64,000 nt of DNA from assembly GCF_049615385.1 (NCBI RefSeq), contig NZ_JBMZFL010000004.1. One strand, 5' to 3'. Both the position numbers and the translations under genes were made by a program. Shown piece after piece: positions 34,439-42,956 of this stretch. Position 1 is the first letter of the stretch. The number at the start of each line of letters is the position of its first letter. Below the pieces are notes generated by a model. That model was not told where the DNA came from, did not search any database, and saw only the letters and a program-made list of their open reading frames with translations. This stretch comes from Aequoribacter sp049615385. GTDB lineage: Bacteria > Pseudomonadota > Gammaproteobacteria > Pseudomonadales > Halieaceae.

Positions 34439-36352
34439 TCAGTCGGGCGTATACCAAATGGGTGAGCCGTAGGCGCGTTCTTGGATAGTCGTTGGCACAT
34501 TGGGATCAAGTGGTAAACCTGTTCGAATACTGTCCCATGTACTCCAGCGACAAGACGGATTCTCGATCGCCCGTGCATAGTAAAAGGCGTGTTGATCCAT
34601 TTTGAAGGTCGGGTCCTGCCAAACCGCGCTCAGTTGCACATCTCCTTTGGTATGATCGAAATCGCAGGTTTCGATAGAGACACTCGCGCCGTTATCAGGA
34701 CATCGATGCGTTTCGGCATCGGGTGTTAGGCCGTCTGAGCAGGCAATATCGTAGACGGCTTCGTAACGCTCTCCGCTTTCAACCCAGCCCTTCACTATTT
34801 GAAGGCGCTGTAACCATGCGCTTGAAGGATCCTTAAGAGCGCTCACCGCGAAGGTCGGAGCCGTATATTTTGATGAAGCGGCCGGCAATTCTTGGCCCAT
34901 TGGAACGCCCTCAGACCGCGCGCGATCAACCCAGTCGACCTGACTTGTTAGGTCTTTCGTCCAGCCCCAGCCGCCGAACATGCGAACCTGTATTCGTGGG
35001 CCAGAGGTACCAAAAGTTTCGCCTCGCGCCAGAGCGTCAAATAGGGCTTCACGCGTATTACCGTCAGCCCACACGCCAGCGAGCCCTGAGGCGCTGTACT
35101 TGACGTTTTGCGTATTGATTAAGCTTCCGCCTCGGCGGGTTTCGGGTGTGCCATCAACGCTACCTATTTTGCCGTAGTAATTGTCTTCTTCGACCTGCGT
35201 GCTGCTATTGTGGCTATCGCTTGCGGCGATAACGCCGAAACGATAAGGGTTAAAACCTTGCGTGGATTCCATCAGTATGCCCGTGAGCCAAGCATCGCGA
35301 GCGTAGGAGCCCTGCACGGCGCCAACACGGCCATTGCCACCTAATAAATCCTCTAGAATCTCGAAATTGGCCCATTCATCGTTAGGCGAAAGCGCTGGAT
35401 GGGTTTCAGACGAGCCCTTGATCTGGGTAATTTCAATGAGCGGTTCATTGCGATTACGCTGAACGGCGTAAGCCTCGTCAATGGGCGTGCCGTCAAAAGC
35501 GGTTTGACTCGGGAACATCAGCCCATCGCTCAAGTTCGAATTATGCGGTATCGCCATTAGCTCAATCCCTTTGGCTCGCTCTTCATCCATCCATGTCCAC
35601 AGACGCTTGGGGTCTACGCTGTCAAAGCTGGAAAATGGTTGCTCGGATACCTTGTCGCTTCTGAATATCACGTTGCGGTGCAAATTAATTTCGGGGCGCC
35701 CGCCCGATGACGTCCATTCGTAGCCAATCAATGTGGTGAACTTACCGGGCTCGTAGTGCCGATTCGCCAGTTCCACGTAGCGCTGCCAAATGGATGCGCG
35801 GAGAGCGGGATCGACCAGTGGCTCTTTGGGCTTACCTGATGCCAGTGTCATCAACACATCCATCATGGTATGTTGACGCTCTTCCGTGCTGCCCTCTCTC
35901 AAGGCAATCGAGGTGGCGCTTCCGCCCAACTCGCTGTCCGCTTGAAATAGCTTTGGCAAAATACCCATGTATTCGGAGTGATCGGTAATCGAGATAAAAT
36001 CAAGCGGCTGCGAAAGCTGCATCCGCGCGCCGCTCACACTGTGCTCAACGCTGTACCCTTTGGCGAAGCGCATGGCTTGTTCCGGAGTGGAGCGCACGTT
36101 GAACAGAAAGGCATCGGGCGAATTCATGGTATGTACGTGTAGCTCGCCAAAATAGGCCCTTTGGGTATGCGATGCGGTGCTGCCCTCTGCCTCGCTGTTC
36201 GATTCCGTCAGCACGGTTTGAGAGGGGGGGGTTGTATCAGGCAGACTTGCCGCGGCGGACTCTGTGGTAGGTTCCGTACAAGCGTTAATGCACGCTATCG
36301 CTACGCCGAGCCCAAGTGCGCGCCCGATGTTTCTTGTCATTTGCAGCGACAT
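34439..36352 (-). CDS. DUF3604 exported protein, PHP-like fold
   Basis: A 637-residue secreted or lipid-anchored protein. The ATG at 36352 has GAGGGA upstream. The N-terminus is a signal sequence with possible lipid Cys25 (INAC, not an ideal lipobox). The family signature is present: YFGELHVHTMNSPDAF and ISITDHSEYMG, motifs reminiscent of metal-dependent PHP phosphoesterases. The substrate is unknown. An eight-C run (36224-36231) falls in codons 41-43 of the low-complexity linker just after the signal. It converges on phrB. Confidence 0.85.
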   Translation of the reverse strand: MSLQMTRNIGRALGLGVAIACINACTEPTTESAAASLPDTTPPSQTVLTESNSEAEGSTASHTQRAYFGELHVHTMNSPDAFLFNVRSTPEQAMRFAKGYSVEHSVSGARMQLSQPLDFISITDHSEYMGILPKLFQADSELGGSATSIALREGSTEERQHTMMDVLMTLASGKPKEPLVDPALRASIWQRYVELANRHYEPGKFTTLIGYEWTSSGGRPEINLHRNVIFRSDKVSEQPFSSFDSVDPKRLWTWMDEERAKGIELMAIPHNSNLSDGLMFPSQTAFDGTPIDEAYAVQRNRNEPLIEITQIKGSSETHPALSPNDEWANFEILEDLLGGNGRVGAVQGSYARDAWLTGILMESTQGFNPYRFGVIAASDSHNSSTQVEEDNYYGKIGSVDGTPETRRGGSLINTQNVKYSASGLAGVWADGNTREALFDALARGETFGTSGPRIQVRMFGGWGWTKDLTSQVDWVDRARSEGVPMGQELPAASSKYTAPTFAVSALKDPSSAWLQRLQIVKGWVESGERYEAVYDIACSDGLTPDAETHRCPDNGASVSIETCDFDHTKGDVQLSAVWQDPTFKMDQHAFYYARAIENPSCRWSTWDSIRTGLPLDPNVPTTIQERAYGSPIWYTPD

Positions 36353-36428
36353 GTCGATTCCCTCGTGTTGTTATTCTTGCACTATAAACCCAAGCGATAT
36401 GGGCTGCATCATTCAGTTTGACTAGGGT

Positions 36429-36474
36429 ATGTGGGGTGCGGGTTGAATGCCGGTGAGAGGCATGTGGGGTGCGG
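36429..36474 (+). repeat. 13-base direct repeat in the DUF3604 upstream region
   Basis: ATGTGGGGTGCGG occurs at 36429-36441 and again at 36462-36474, upstream of the DUF3604 start. It may be part of a binding site; nothing else points to a function. The 254-base spacer (36353-36607) otherwise holds only the terminator described at 36555. Confidence 0.5.
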
Positions 36475-36554
36475 CTCGTGCGCGGATGGCGAGGGATTGC
36501 TGGATGGTCTTCGGTCTGTTGATAGGCTCGGGATAGTGGTTGGAGCCCAGAGTT

Positions 36555-36597
36555 AAAAAAAGGTGTGCAGCTAATGAGGGGGGGGCGCTGCACACCT
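36555..36597 (-). terminator. terminator of the rubrerythrin/DUF3501 operon
   Basis: On the minus strand a perfect 10-bp stem (AGGTGTGCAG/CTGCACACCT) with a 17-base loop is followed by a run of T residues. It lies just past the DUF3501 stop. The loop contains an eight-base G/C homopolymer. Confidence 0.9.
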
Positions 36598-36607
36598 TCA
36601 GGAGTGA

Positions 36608-37204
36608 TTAGTTCAGTTTGGCTTCTTGCAAATCAGCCGCCAATGAATCGCGGATTTCTTGAGCTACGGTAAAGCCGGGAATGGTGTAATTAGGGTGATC
36701 AATACCCGCAAGGATTGCTGCGCCACCTTTGGCTGCGGTGACCATGGCTGCGGTCAATTCGTAGCGCATAAAGTGCACGCTTGAGGTTTTATCGGCGTTA
36801 TCGCGCTCCAGATCTTCGTCTGCGATGGCGAAGATTTTGTCGAAGCCCTCTACTTGCAGCCAAGTTTGATCCTCTATTCCGATCAACTCTCCGAGCCGCA
36901 CAGCCCGCTCGGCTGGATCGGTGTACTCGATCATAAACGTCGCTTTCCAGTTGTGGCCGTCGGGAATCAGCGGGTTATATGCCTCGAGCTCTTCCATGAT
37001 GCCCTCGGCTTCAAAAACGCGCTCGATTCGCAGCATCTCTTGGATTTGATACTTAATAGTGAGGGTGTCTTCGAAATAAAGGCGCGCGTGCTCGCCCAAG
37101 GCGAGCTGGCGATTTTTTTTGTGCGCAAGCACTTTCTGGCGGAAAGCGGGACGCTCCTGCGCATACTCTTCAAGTGACCAGAGATCGGCTCTGGATAAAG
37201 TCAT
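36608..37204 (-). CDS. DUF3501 family protein
   Basis: A 198-residue soluble protein without signal or membrane segment. The family pattern is clear: a helical start with LEEYAQERPAFR, then AHKKNRQLALG, and FEDTLTIKYQIQEMLRIERVFE. No catalytic motif is recognised. It has the best ribosome site in the cluster (AGGAGG, 5 bases before the ATG) and follows the iron-sulfur protein by 16 bases. DUF3501 genes are repeatedly found with this iron-sulfur protein and a rubrerythrin. The function is unknown; a role in peroxide or iron-sulfur stress is inferred from the neighbours and from oxyR. Confidence 0.85.
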   Translation of the reverse strand: MTLSRADLWSLEEYAQERPAFRQKVLAHKKNRQLALGEHARLYFEDTLTIKYQIQEMLRIERVFEAEGIMEELEAYNPLIPDGHNWKATFMIEYTDPAERAVRLGELIGIEDQTWLQVEGFDKIFAIADEDLERDNADKTSSVHFMRYELTAAMVTAAKGGAAILAGIDHPNYTIPGFTVAQEIRDSLAADLQEAKLN

Positions 37205-37220
37205 AGTATCCTCCTAAAAA

Positions 37221-38543
37221 TTACAGGCCGTAAGCCATGCACAGTAGGGTCATGGGGTGTTTGGGTTTATCCACTTTGCTGGACAGTTCGGCAATGTGAG
37301 TTGCGGCCATTGGACAATCGCTCGAGAAGTGATCTGGCTCTTGCTCGTCGACCTTACGAACCACTGGGCGCGCTATCTTGACGGCTTTTTGATAGGTTTC
37401 TTCCTTCACCGCGTAGGTGCCGTCATGCCCCGAGCAGCGCTCTTGAGCCGTGACGGTGGTTTCGGGTACCAAATTCAGCACGTCGCGGGTTTTCATACCG
37501 ATGTTTTGTACACGTAAATGGCAGGCGACTTGATAGGCAATATCACCCAGCGCATTCGGGAATTCAGTGTTCAGTTCGCCGCCTTTATGGCGTAACCACA
37601 AGTACTCGAAGGGGTCAAAGAAGGCTTTTTGTACCTTCAGGACATCGGGATCGTTGGGGAACAGCAATGGCAATTCTTGCTTATACATCAATACACACGA
37701 AGGAATGGGCGCAATGAGGTCATAGCCCTCATCGACCAGTTTGGCCAACACGGGGATATTGGCGTCTTTCAATTTTTCAACGGTGTCTAGGTCACCCAGC
37801 TCAAGCTTAGGCATGCCACAGCATTTTTCCTTGGGGACGATATCAATGTGAATTCCGTTGTGCTGGAAGACTTTTACAAAGTCTTCCCCTAGGGTTGGGC
37901 TGTTGTAGTTGCCATAACAGGTCGCGTAAAGCGCTACTTTACCCGTGGTGTTACCTACTTCTTTAGGCTCTAGACTCTTGATCATAGGTTTGACGCGCTT
38001 GCGCAAGGTCTTGCTGTGAAACTCAGGCACTGGTGCTTCTCTGTGCACACCAAAGCCTTTTTCGAATACTTTGCGGAAGGTGTCGTTTTTGTTTAAGGCG
38101 TTGACCGTTACGTCGACCAGAGGGATAGAGGTCATGCCAAATACTGTATCAGTACTTGTTAGCACCTTGTCACGGAGTCGAGCGCCTTCGTTCTTGAACT
38201 TCTGCGCTTTGGCACGAAGCATTAAGTGAGGGAAGTCGATATTCCATTCGTGTGGCGGCACGTAAGGGCATTTAGTCATGTAGCAGAGATCGCACATGTA
38301 GCACTGGTCGACAACTTTGATGTAGTCTTCCTTGGCGACGCCGTCGACTTCCATGGTTTCCGATTCGTCAACTAAGTCAAATAGCGTGGGAAACGAATCG
38401 CACAGGCTTACGCAGCGGCGGCAGCCGTGACAGATGTCGTAGACGCGCTCTAATTCGTCATTCAGTGCGTCTTTGTCCCAAAATTCTTCCGATTTCCATT
38501 CAACCGGATGGCGTGTAGGTGCCTCTAAGCTGCCTTCTCTCAC
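37221..38543 (-). CDS. iron-sulfur oxidoreductase, heterodisulfide-reductase related
   Basis: A 440-residue protein begun at a GTG at 38543 with AGGGGA upstream; a longer frame to 38612 crosses a terminator hairpin. It has two [4Fe-4S] sites: Cys38, 41, 44, 48 (CHGCRRCVSLC) and Cys81, 84, 87, 92 (CYMCDLCYMTKC). Two CCG-type domains follow: KCCGMPKLELGD, then CHLRVQNIG with CSGHDG. This is the architecture of GlpC and HdrD-like electron-transfer subunits. No membrane or flavin partner is encoded nearby, so its electron source is unknown. It sits between rubrerythrin and DUF3501. Confidence 0.88.
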   Translation of the reverse strand: MREGSLEAPTRHPVEWKSEEFWDKDALNDELERVYDICHGCRRCVSLCDSFPTLFDLVDESETMEVDGVAKEDYIKVVDQCYMCDLCYMTKCPYVPPHEWNIDFPHLMLRAKAQKFKNEGARLRDKVLTSTDTVFGMTSIPLVDVTVNALNKNDTFRKVFEKGFGVHREAPVPEFHSKTLRKRVKPMIKSLEPKEVGNTTGKVALYATCYGNYNSPTLGEDFVKVFQHNGIHIDIVPKEKCCGMPKLELGDLDTVEKLKDANIPVLAKLVDEGYDLIAPIPSCVLMYKQELPLLFPNDPDVLKVQKAFFDPFEYLWLRHKGGELNTEFPNALGDIAYQVACHLRVQNIGMKTRDVLNLVPETTVTAQERCSGHDGTYAVKEETYQKAVKIARPVVRKVDEQEPDHFSSDCPMAATHIAELSSKVDKPKHPMTLLCMAYGL

Positions 38544-38578
38544 GATACTTCCCCTCAAGATTCGGTATTGATGTAGCG

Positions 38579-38607
38579 AAAAAGGGGCCCAAGCGCTTGG
38601 GGCCCCT
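38579..38607 (-). terminator. terminator or attenuator between rubrerythrin and the iron-sulfur gene
   Basis: On the minus strand a long GC-rich hairpin (GGGGCCCCAAGC pairing with GCTTGGGCCCC, one bulged base) is followed by five T residues. It lies 35 bases after the rubrerythrin stop and 36 before the next start. It should make rubrerythrin mRNA much more abundant than the rest of the operon. Confidence 0.8.
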
Positions 38608-38641
38608 GGCACGCACCTGGATCAGGCGCGCGACTTTGGAA

Positions 38642-39061
38642 TTAACCGTCGAGTTGATCCAAAGCTTTCTGGAAACGATTAGCGTGGCTGCGCTCAGCTT
38701 TTGCCAAAGTTTCCATCCAGTCAGCGATTTCGTCGAAACCTTCGTCACGCGCGTCTTTCGCCATACCTGGGTACATATCGGTGTACTCGTGAGTTTCACC
38801 TGCAATAGCTGCTTTCAGGTTGTTCTCAGTGCTACCGATGGGTAGACCCGTTGCTGGATCGCCTACAGCCTCTAAGTACTCTAAGTGACCGTGAGCGTGG
38901 CCCGTTTCGCCTTCTGCAGTTGAACGGAATACTGCTGCAACATCGTTGTAGCCTTCAACGTCCGCTTTGGCGGCGAAGTATAGGTAACGACGGTTTGCTT
39001 GTGATTCACCTGCGAATGCATCTTTCAGGTTTTGTTCGGTTTTTGAACCTTTTAGTGACAT
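38642..39061 (-). CDS. rubrerythrin family protein
   Basis: A 139-residue di-iron four-helix bundle protein. The carboxylate and His ligands are visible as Glu19, Glu52 with His55 (EGETGHAH), Glu89 and Glu123 with His126 (AERSH). There is no C-terminal rubredoxin domain, so reduction must come from a separate partner, perhaps the iron-sulfur protein downstream. Rubrerythrins reduce hydrogen peroxide. An AGGAG site precedes the ATG. The gene is divergent from oxyR with 139 bases between, and is followed by a strong terminator. Confidence 0.92.
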   Translation of the reverse strand: MSLKGSKTEQNLKDAFAGESQANRRYLYFAAKADVEGYNDVAAVFRSTAEGETGHAHGHLEYLEAVGDPATGLPIGSTENNLKAAIAGETHEYTDMYPGMAKDARDEGFDEIADWMETLAKAERSHANRFQKALDQLDG

Positions 39062-39117
39062 TGTCTTTACTCCTTGTTTACCACTAGTGATGGTCGTGCA
39101 TGACCGGAATAAGCCCT

Positions 39118-39141
39118 ACACTATGCAGGGATACGTAGTGT
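39118..39141. promoter_or_regulatory. palindrome in the oxyR/rubrerythrin divergent spacer
   Basis: ACACTATGCA, GGGA, TACGTAGTGT: arms match at 8 of 10 positions. It ends over the -35 region of oxyR. This is a candidate operator for OxyR itself, though it does not fit the four-part ATAG/CTAT spacing of the E. coli site. Confidence 0.45.
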
Positions 39142-39167
39142 AAAGCCGAACGGATGATGTGTATAAT
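39139..39167 (+). promoter_or_regulatory. predicted oxyR promoter
   Basis: TGTAAA (39139-39144), a 17-base spacer and a perfect TATAAT (39162-39167), about 34 bases before the chosen oxyR ATG. The -35 box overlaps the palindrome at 39118-39141, the usual arrangement for autorepression by a LysR-type protein. Confidence 0.55.
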
Positions 39168-39200
39168 GAAAAAAATCAGACTTACCTTTCGGAAAAATCG

Positions 39201-40097
39201 ATGAGTAGACAGCCCACCCTCAAACAACTGCGCTACCTGCTAGCGGTAGCGGACGCTGGACATTTCGGACAAGCGGCTAAAGCCTGCTTTGTGTCGCAAT
39301 CTACCCTTAGTGCCGGCATCTCTGAGCTTGAAGATCTATTAGGCGTGGTTTTATTAGAAAGAACAAGCCGAACCGTTCTATTAACTGATATTGGTCGAGA
39401 AGTGGTGCGACGCGCTCGCGCTACCTTACTAGATATCGAGGATATGATCGCCGTTTGTGACGCCTCGCAAAAGCCTTTTACGGGCCGTTTGCGCATGGGC
39501 GTGATACCCACTATCGCGCCATTCGTTTTGCCGTCCTTAATGAAACGACTGCGGGAAGAACATCCAGACTTTAAACTTTTGGTGAAAGAGGACTTAAGTG
39601 GGCACTTGGTCGAGGCTTTGAATAAGGGCGATCTGGACGTGTTGCTGCTGGCTTTGCCGTTTGAGGCGGAAAACGTCGACACAGAAGTCTTGTATGAGGA
39701 TAAGTTTTGGTTCGCTTGTGCCCATAGCCACTCATTACATCAACGCGACAGCATGCTGCCCGATGATCTGCGAGGTCAAGATCTGTTGCTGCTTGAGGAC
39801 GGTCACTGCTTGCGAGATCATGTGTTAGAGGCCTGTAACCTTGAACTGAAAGACGTATCCTTGCCGTTTCAAGCCACCAGTTTGAATACCATTGTGCAAA
39901 TGGTGGCAAGCGGGATAGGCGTTACCTTACTCCCAGATATGGCGGTTCATGACTCTTTACTGGCGGGGGTTGATATCAGTCTCAAACCGTTTGCCGCTGA
40001 CGCAATCTCACGAAATATTGGTTTAATGTGGCGTAAAAAAAGCCCACGCGCGGATGACTATCGAGCTCTGGGAGAGATCGTGGCAGCTACGCGGTGA
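39201..40097 (+). CDS. oxyR: hydrogen-peroxide sensor OxyR
   Basis: OxyR is a LysR-type regulator that activates peroxide-defence genes after forming an intramolecular disulfide. The ATG at 39201 gives 298 residues and has GGA upstream; a start at 39159 would lie inside the promoter. The N-terminal helix-turn-helix (residues about 5-60) is typical. The redox cysteines are Cys203 in EDGHCLRDH and Cys212, nine residues apart as in E. coli (199 and 208). It is divergent from rubrerythrin, a likely target. Confidence 0.95.
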   Translation: MSRQPTLKQLRYLLAVADAGHFGQAAKACFVSQSTLSAGISELEDLLGVVLLERTSRTVLLTDIGREVVRRARATLLDIEDMIAVCDASQKPFTGRLRMGVIPTIAPFVLPSLMKRLREEHPDFKLLVKEDLSGHLVEALNKGDLDVLLLALPFEAENVDTEVLYEDKFWFACAHSHSLHQRDSMLPDDLRGQDLLLLEDGHCLRDHVLEACNLELKDVSLPFQATSLNTIVQMVASGIGVTLLPDMAVHDSLLAGVDISLKPFAADAISRNIGLMWRKKSPRADDYRALGEIVAATR

Positions 40098-40113
40098 GCG
40101 CATGAGCGCTTTG

Positions 40114-40464
40114 AACTCGCGCCCGCCTCGTGATTTATTCTGCTCGCGCACGCTTCCCTCACGCTAATGGCGACGGCTCAAAAACTCGCACTCGGCTATC
40201 GCCTCGCGCTCAAACATTTTCGCCGACAGCCTCGCCAACCGCGCTCGGTCAAAGCAGCGCACTGATTGTTCGCACAACAAATCACGAGTCCAGGCGCTGG
40301 CTGTATACCAAGCCCCAGTAACGCCGCCATTTAGGATTAGGGACTACATATTCTGGGAAGAATACAAAAGTCAGCCAAGTGGCTGAGACGTGAAGGCGGA
40401 TCGTTATACGCTGGCCTGAAAAACCTATAAACTCGCACCCGCTTCTTGATTTATACTGCTCACG
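40114..40464. repeat. non-coding repeat block between oxyR and tex
   Basis: The 466-base gap 40098-40563 has no credible gene. A 35-base sequence starting AACTCGC and containing TGATTTAT occurs at 40114-40148 and at 40430-40464 (30 of 35 identical, direct). Between them lie a perfect hairpin (TCAGCCA AG TGGCTGA, 40371-40386) and 26 bases shared inverted with 10219-10244. Bases near 40292-40308 and 40401-40414 resemble weak inverted ends. Short open frames here follow the repeat, not a gene. It looks like a small non-autonomous dispersed element. Confidence 0.6.
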
Positions 40465-40563
40465 GCGCGCCAATCCTGCATTTTGGTGCACTTGAACTAG
40501 ATGCCACTTGATTGCGGCTGTGAGATACTAAGCGACTTTACGCGGTACTAGGAATAATCCCCA

Positions 40564-42879
40564 ATGATCTCATTGTCTCGGCGCATTGCTGACGAACTCG
40601 GCGTTGCCGAAAAACAAGTAACGGCCACTATTGAACTGCTGGATGAGGGCGCCACCGTTCCCTTTATTGCTCGTTATCGTAAGGAGGTGACGGGTTCTTT
40701 AGATGACACGCAGTTGCGCCAGTTGAGCGAGCGCTTAGTGTATTTACGCGAGCTTGAAGATCGACGCGATACGATCCTCAAAAGCATCGAAGAGCAGGGC
40801 AAGCTGACCGAAACACTGAAAAAAGACATCTTAGATGCCGAGACCAAAACGCGCCTCGAAGACTTGTATTTACCCTACAAGCCTAAGCGACGCACGAAAG
40901 GGCAGATCGCCATTGAAGCGGGCATTGAGCCGCTGGCTGACGCATTATTTGCCAACCGCCTACTCGACCCTGCGGCGGAAGCCGAAGCTTACATTAATGC
41001 TGAGGCAGGCTTTGCCGACTCAAAGGCTGTGCTAGATGGCGCTAAATACATTTTGATGGAACGCTTTGCGCAGGAAGCGGATTTGCTTGCCAAGCTACGC
41101 GGTTATCTGGCCGATAACGGAACCTTGCTCGCAACCGTGATGTCAGGTAAAGAAGTCGAAGGTGAGAAGTTCCGAGATTACTTCGAACATAAAGAGGCGT
41201 GGTCAAAAGTTCCGTCGCACCGAGCCTTGGCGATGTTTCGAGGTCGCCGCGAAGGCGTTCTTAGTATCAAGGTCGATATCGAGGTACCAGAGGGCGAGAG
41301 ACACCCTTGCGAATCGATGATAGCGCAATTCTTTGACCTGCGTGACGAAGGTCAGCCAGCAGATGCGTGGTTGCAGGAAACAGTGCGCTGGACCTGGCGT
41401 ATTAAGCTGCAGTTTCATCTAGAAACCGAGTTATTAGCTGATTTACGCGAGCGCGCTGAAGCCGCTGCGATTGAAGTATTCGCAGCGAACTTACAGGATT
41501 TGTTGTTAGCCGCGCCTGCCGGTCAGCGGGCCACCATAGCCCTCGATCCTGGCTTGCGCACGGGTGTCAAAGTAGCAGTGATCGATAACACAGGTAAGGT
41601 GGTTGATCACGGCGCAATTTACCCGCATGCCCCCAAAAATCAGTGGGATGCGTCTATTGCGCAGTTAGCTAAGTTGGCTAAGCAGTATTCGGCCGAGCTT
41701 ATTGCCATTGGCAATGGTACGGCATCGAGAGAAACCGATAAGCTAGCCGGTGATCTTATTAAGCTGCACCCAGAATTGGGTTTGCAGAAGGTCATGGTAA
41801 ACGAAGCGGGTGCCTCGGTGTATTCAGCTTCGGCCGAAGCGGCAGCGGAAATGCCCGATCTAGACGTCACGATACGAGGAGCGGTGTCGATTGGGCGGCG
41901 CTTGCAGGATCCCTTGGCCGAGCTTGTGAAAATTGACCCTAAATCGATTGGTGTAGGTCAGTATCAGCATGATGTCAGTCAGATCCAATTGGCGAAAAGT
42001 TTGGATGTCGTTATCGAAGACTGTGTAAACAGTGTCGGCGTTGAGCTCAACACGGCCTCGGCTCTCTTGTTAAAACGCGTGTCGGGTTTAAACCAAAGCA
42101 TTGCCGATAACATCGTCGCATTTAGAAATCAACACGGTGCCTTTAGGGATCGTGCGAGTTTGAAGTCGGTACCGCGTTTGGGCGAGAAGACCTTCGAGCA
42201 AGCCGCGGGCTTTTTGCGCGTGCACGGAGGGGCCTATCCTCTAGACAGCTCAGCAGTGCACCCCGAAGCCTACAGTGTCGTAGAGACAATGGCTGCTGAC
42301 CTAAAGTTAAGTGTTGCAGATTTGGTTGGGAATAAATCTGCGATTTCTAAAATCGATTTAAAGCGCTATGTCACCGAGCAATTTGGTTTACCCACCCTGC
42401 AAGATATTGTTCGAGAGCTTGAAAAACCCGGCCGCGATCCCCGTCCGGAATTTACCACCGCATGCTTTAAAGAGGGTGTTGAAAAAGTCAGTGACCTTGA
42501 ACCGGGCATGGTGCTGGAGGGTACAGTGACCAATGTGACCAATTTTGGCGCGTTTGTGGATGTTGGGGTGCATCAAGACGGTCTCGTGCACATCTCGGCT
42601 TTGGCCGACAAGTTCGTAAAAGACCCAAGAGACGTGGTAAAAGCTGGACAGGTGGTCAAAGTCAAAGTGATGGAAGTCGACGAAAGGCGCAAGCGTATTG
42701 GCTTAAGTATGCGAATGTCAGATGAGCCTGGCAGTTCTGAGCGGGGAGCGCCAAAATCCTCTCGCCCCGAGCGCCGAGGCGGTGGCAGGACTCAATCCTC
42801 ACCCAGTCAGACAAATGCGCAATCAACTGCACAAGGCACGATGGGGGCTTTGCTGCAAGCGGCCATGAAAAAGAAGTAG
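40564..42879 (+). CDS. tex: Tex family RNA-binding transcription accessory protein
   Basis: A 771-residue conserved cytoplasmic protein. It has the N-terminal Tex helical region, a YqgF/RuvC-like domain (IALDPGLRTGVKVAVID), helix-hairpin-helix repeats (SVGVELNTAS to GEKTFEQAAGF) and a C-terminal S1 domain at about 646-716 (GTVTNVTNFGAFVDVGVHQDGLVHIS). Tex binds nucleic acid and affects transcription and toxin expression in several bacteria. The tail is Ser/Arg/Gln-rich. The gene follows the repeat block and precedes an aldehyde dehydrogenase. Confidence 0.96.
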   Translation: MISLSRRIADELGVAEKQVTATIELLDEGATVPFIARYRKEVTGSLDDTQLRQLSERLVYLRELEDRRDTILKSIEEQGKLTETLKKDILDAETKTRLEDLYLPYKPKRRTKGQIAIEAGIEPLADALFANRLLDPAAEAEAYINAEAGFADSKAVLDGAKYILMERFAQEADLLAKLRGYLADNGTLLATVMSGKEVEGEKFRDYFEHKEAWSKVPSHRALAMFRGRREGVLSIKVDIEVPEGERHPCESMIAQFFDLRDEGQPADAWLQETVRWTWRIKLQFHLETELLADLRERAEAAAIEVFAANLQDLLLAAPAGQRATIALDPGLRTGVKVAVIDNTGKVVDHGAIYPHAPKNQWDASIAQLAKLAKQYSAELIAIGNGTASRETDKLAGDLIKLHPELGLQKVMVNEAGASVYSASAEAAAEMPDLDVTIRGAVSIGRRLQDPLAELVKIDPKSIGVGQYQHDVSQIQLAKSLDVVIEDCVNSVGVELNTASALLLKRVSGLNQSIADNIVAFRNQHGAFRDRASLKSVPRLGEKTFEQAAGFLRVHGGAYPLDSSAVHPEAYSVVETMAADLKLSVADLVGNKSAISKIDLKRYVTEQFGLPTLQDIVRELEKPGRDPRPEFTTACFKEGVEKVSDLEPGMVLEGTVTNVTNFGAFVDVGVHQDGLVHISALADKFVKDPRDVVKAGQVVKVKVMEVDERRKRIGLSMRMSDEPGSSERGAPKSSRPERRGGGRTQSSPSQTNAQSTAQGTMGALLQAAMKKK

Positions 42880-42956
42880 ATGCATCGACTAAAGTCTAAT
42901 TGGTTTAGTGGGGCAAGGGCGTAATCTCAGAAGATCCCAACATTGAGGAACGCCCA

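Noticed and set aside
36578..36585. Third G8 tract as part of a family of phase-variable tracts
   Set aside because: It is in the loop of a terminator, where length does not matter, and the total number of such tracts is close to chance expectation.
40282..40491. 69-codon minus-strand open frame in the oxyR-tex spacer
   Set aside because: It runs across the dispersed repeat and shares a short translated piece with the open frame at 10215-10424 only because both lie on the same repeat. It is the repeat read as protein.
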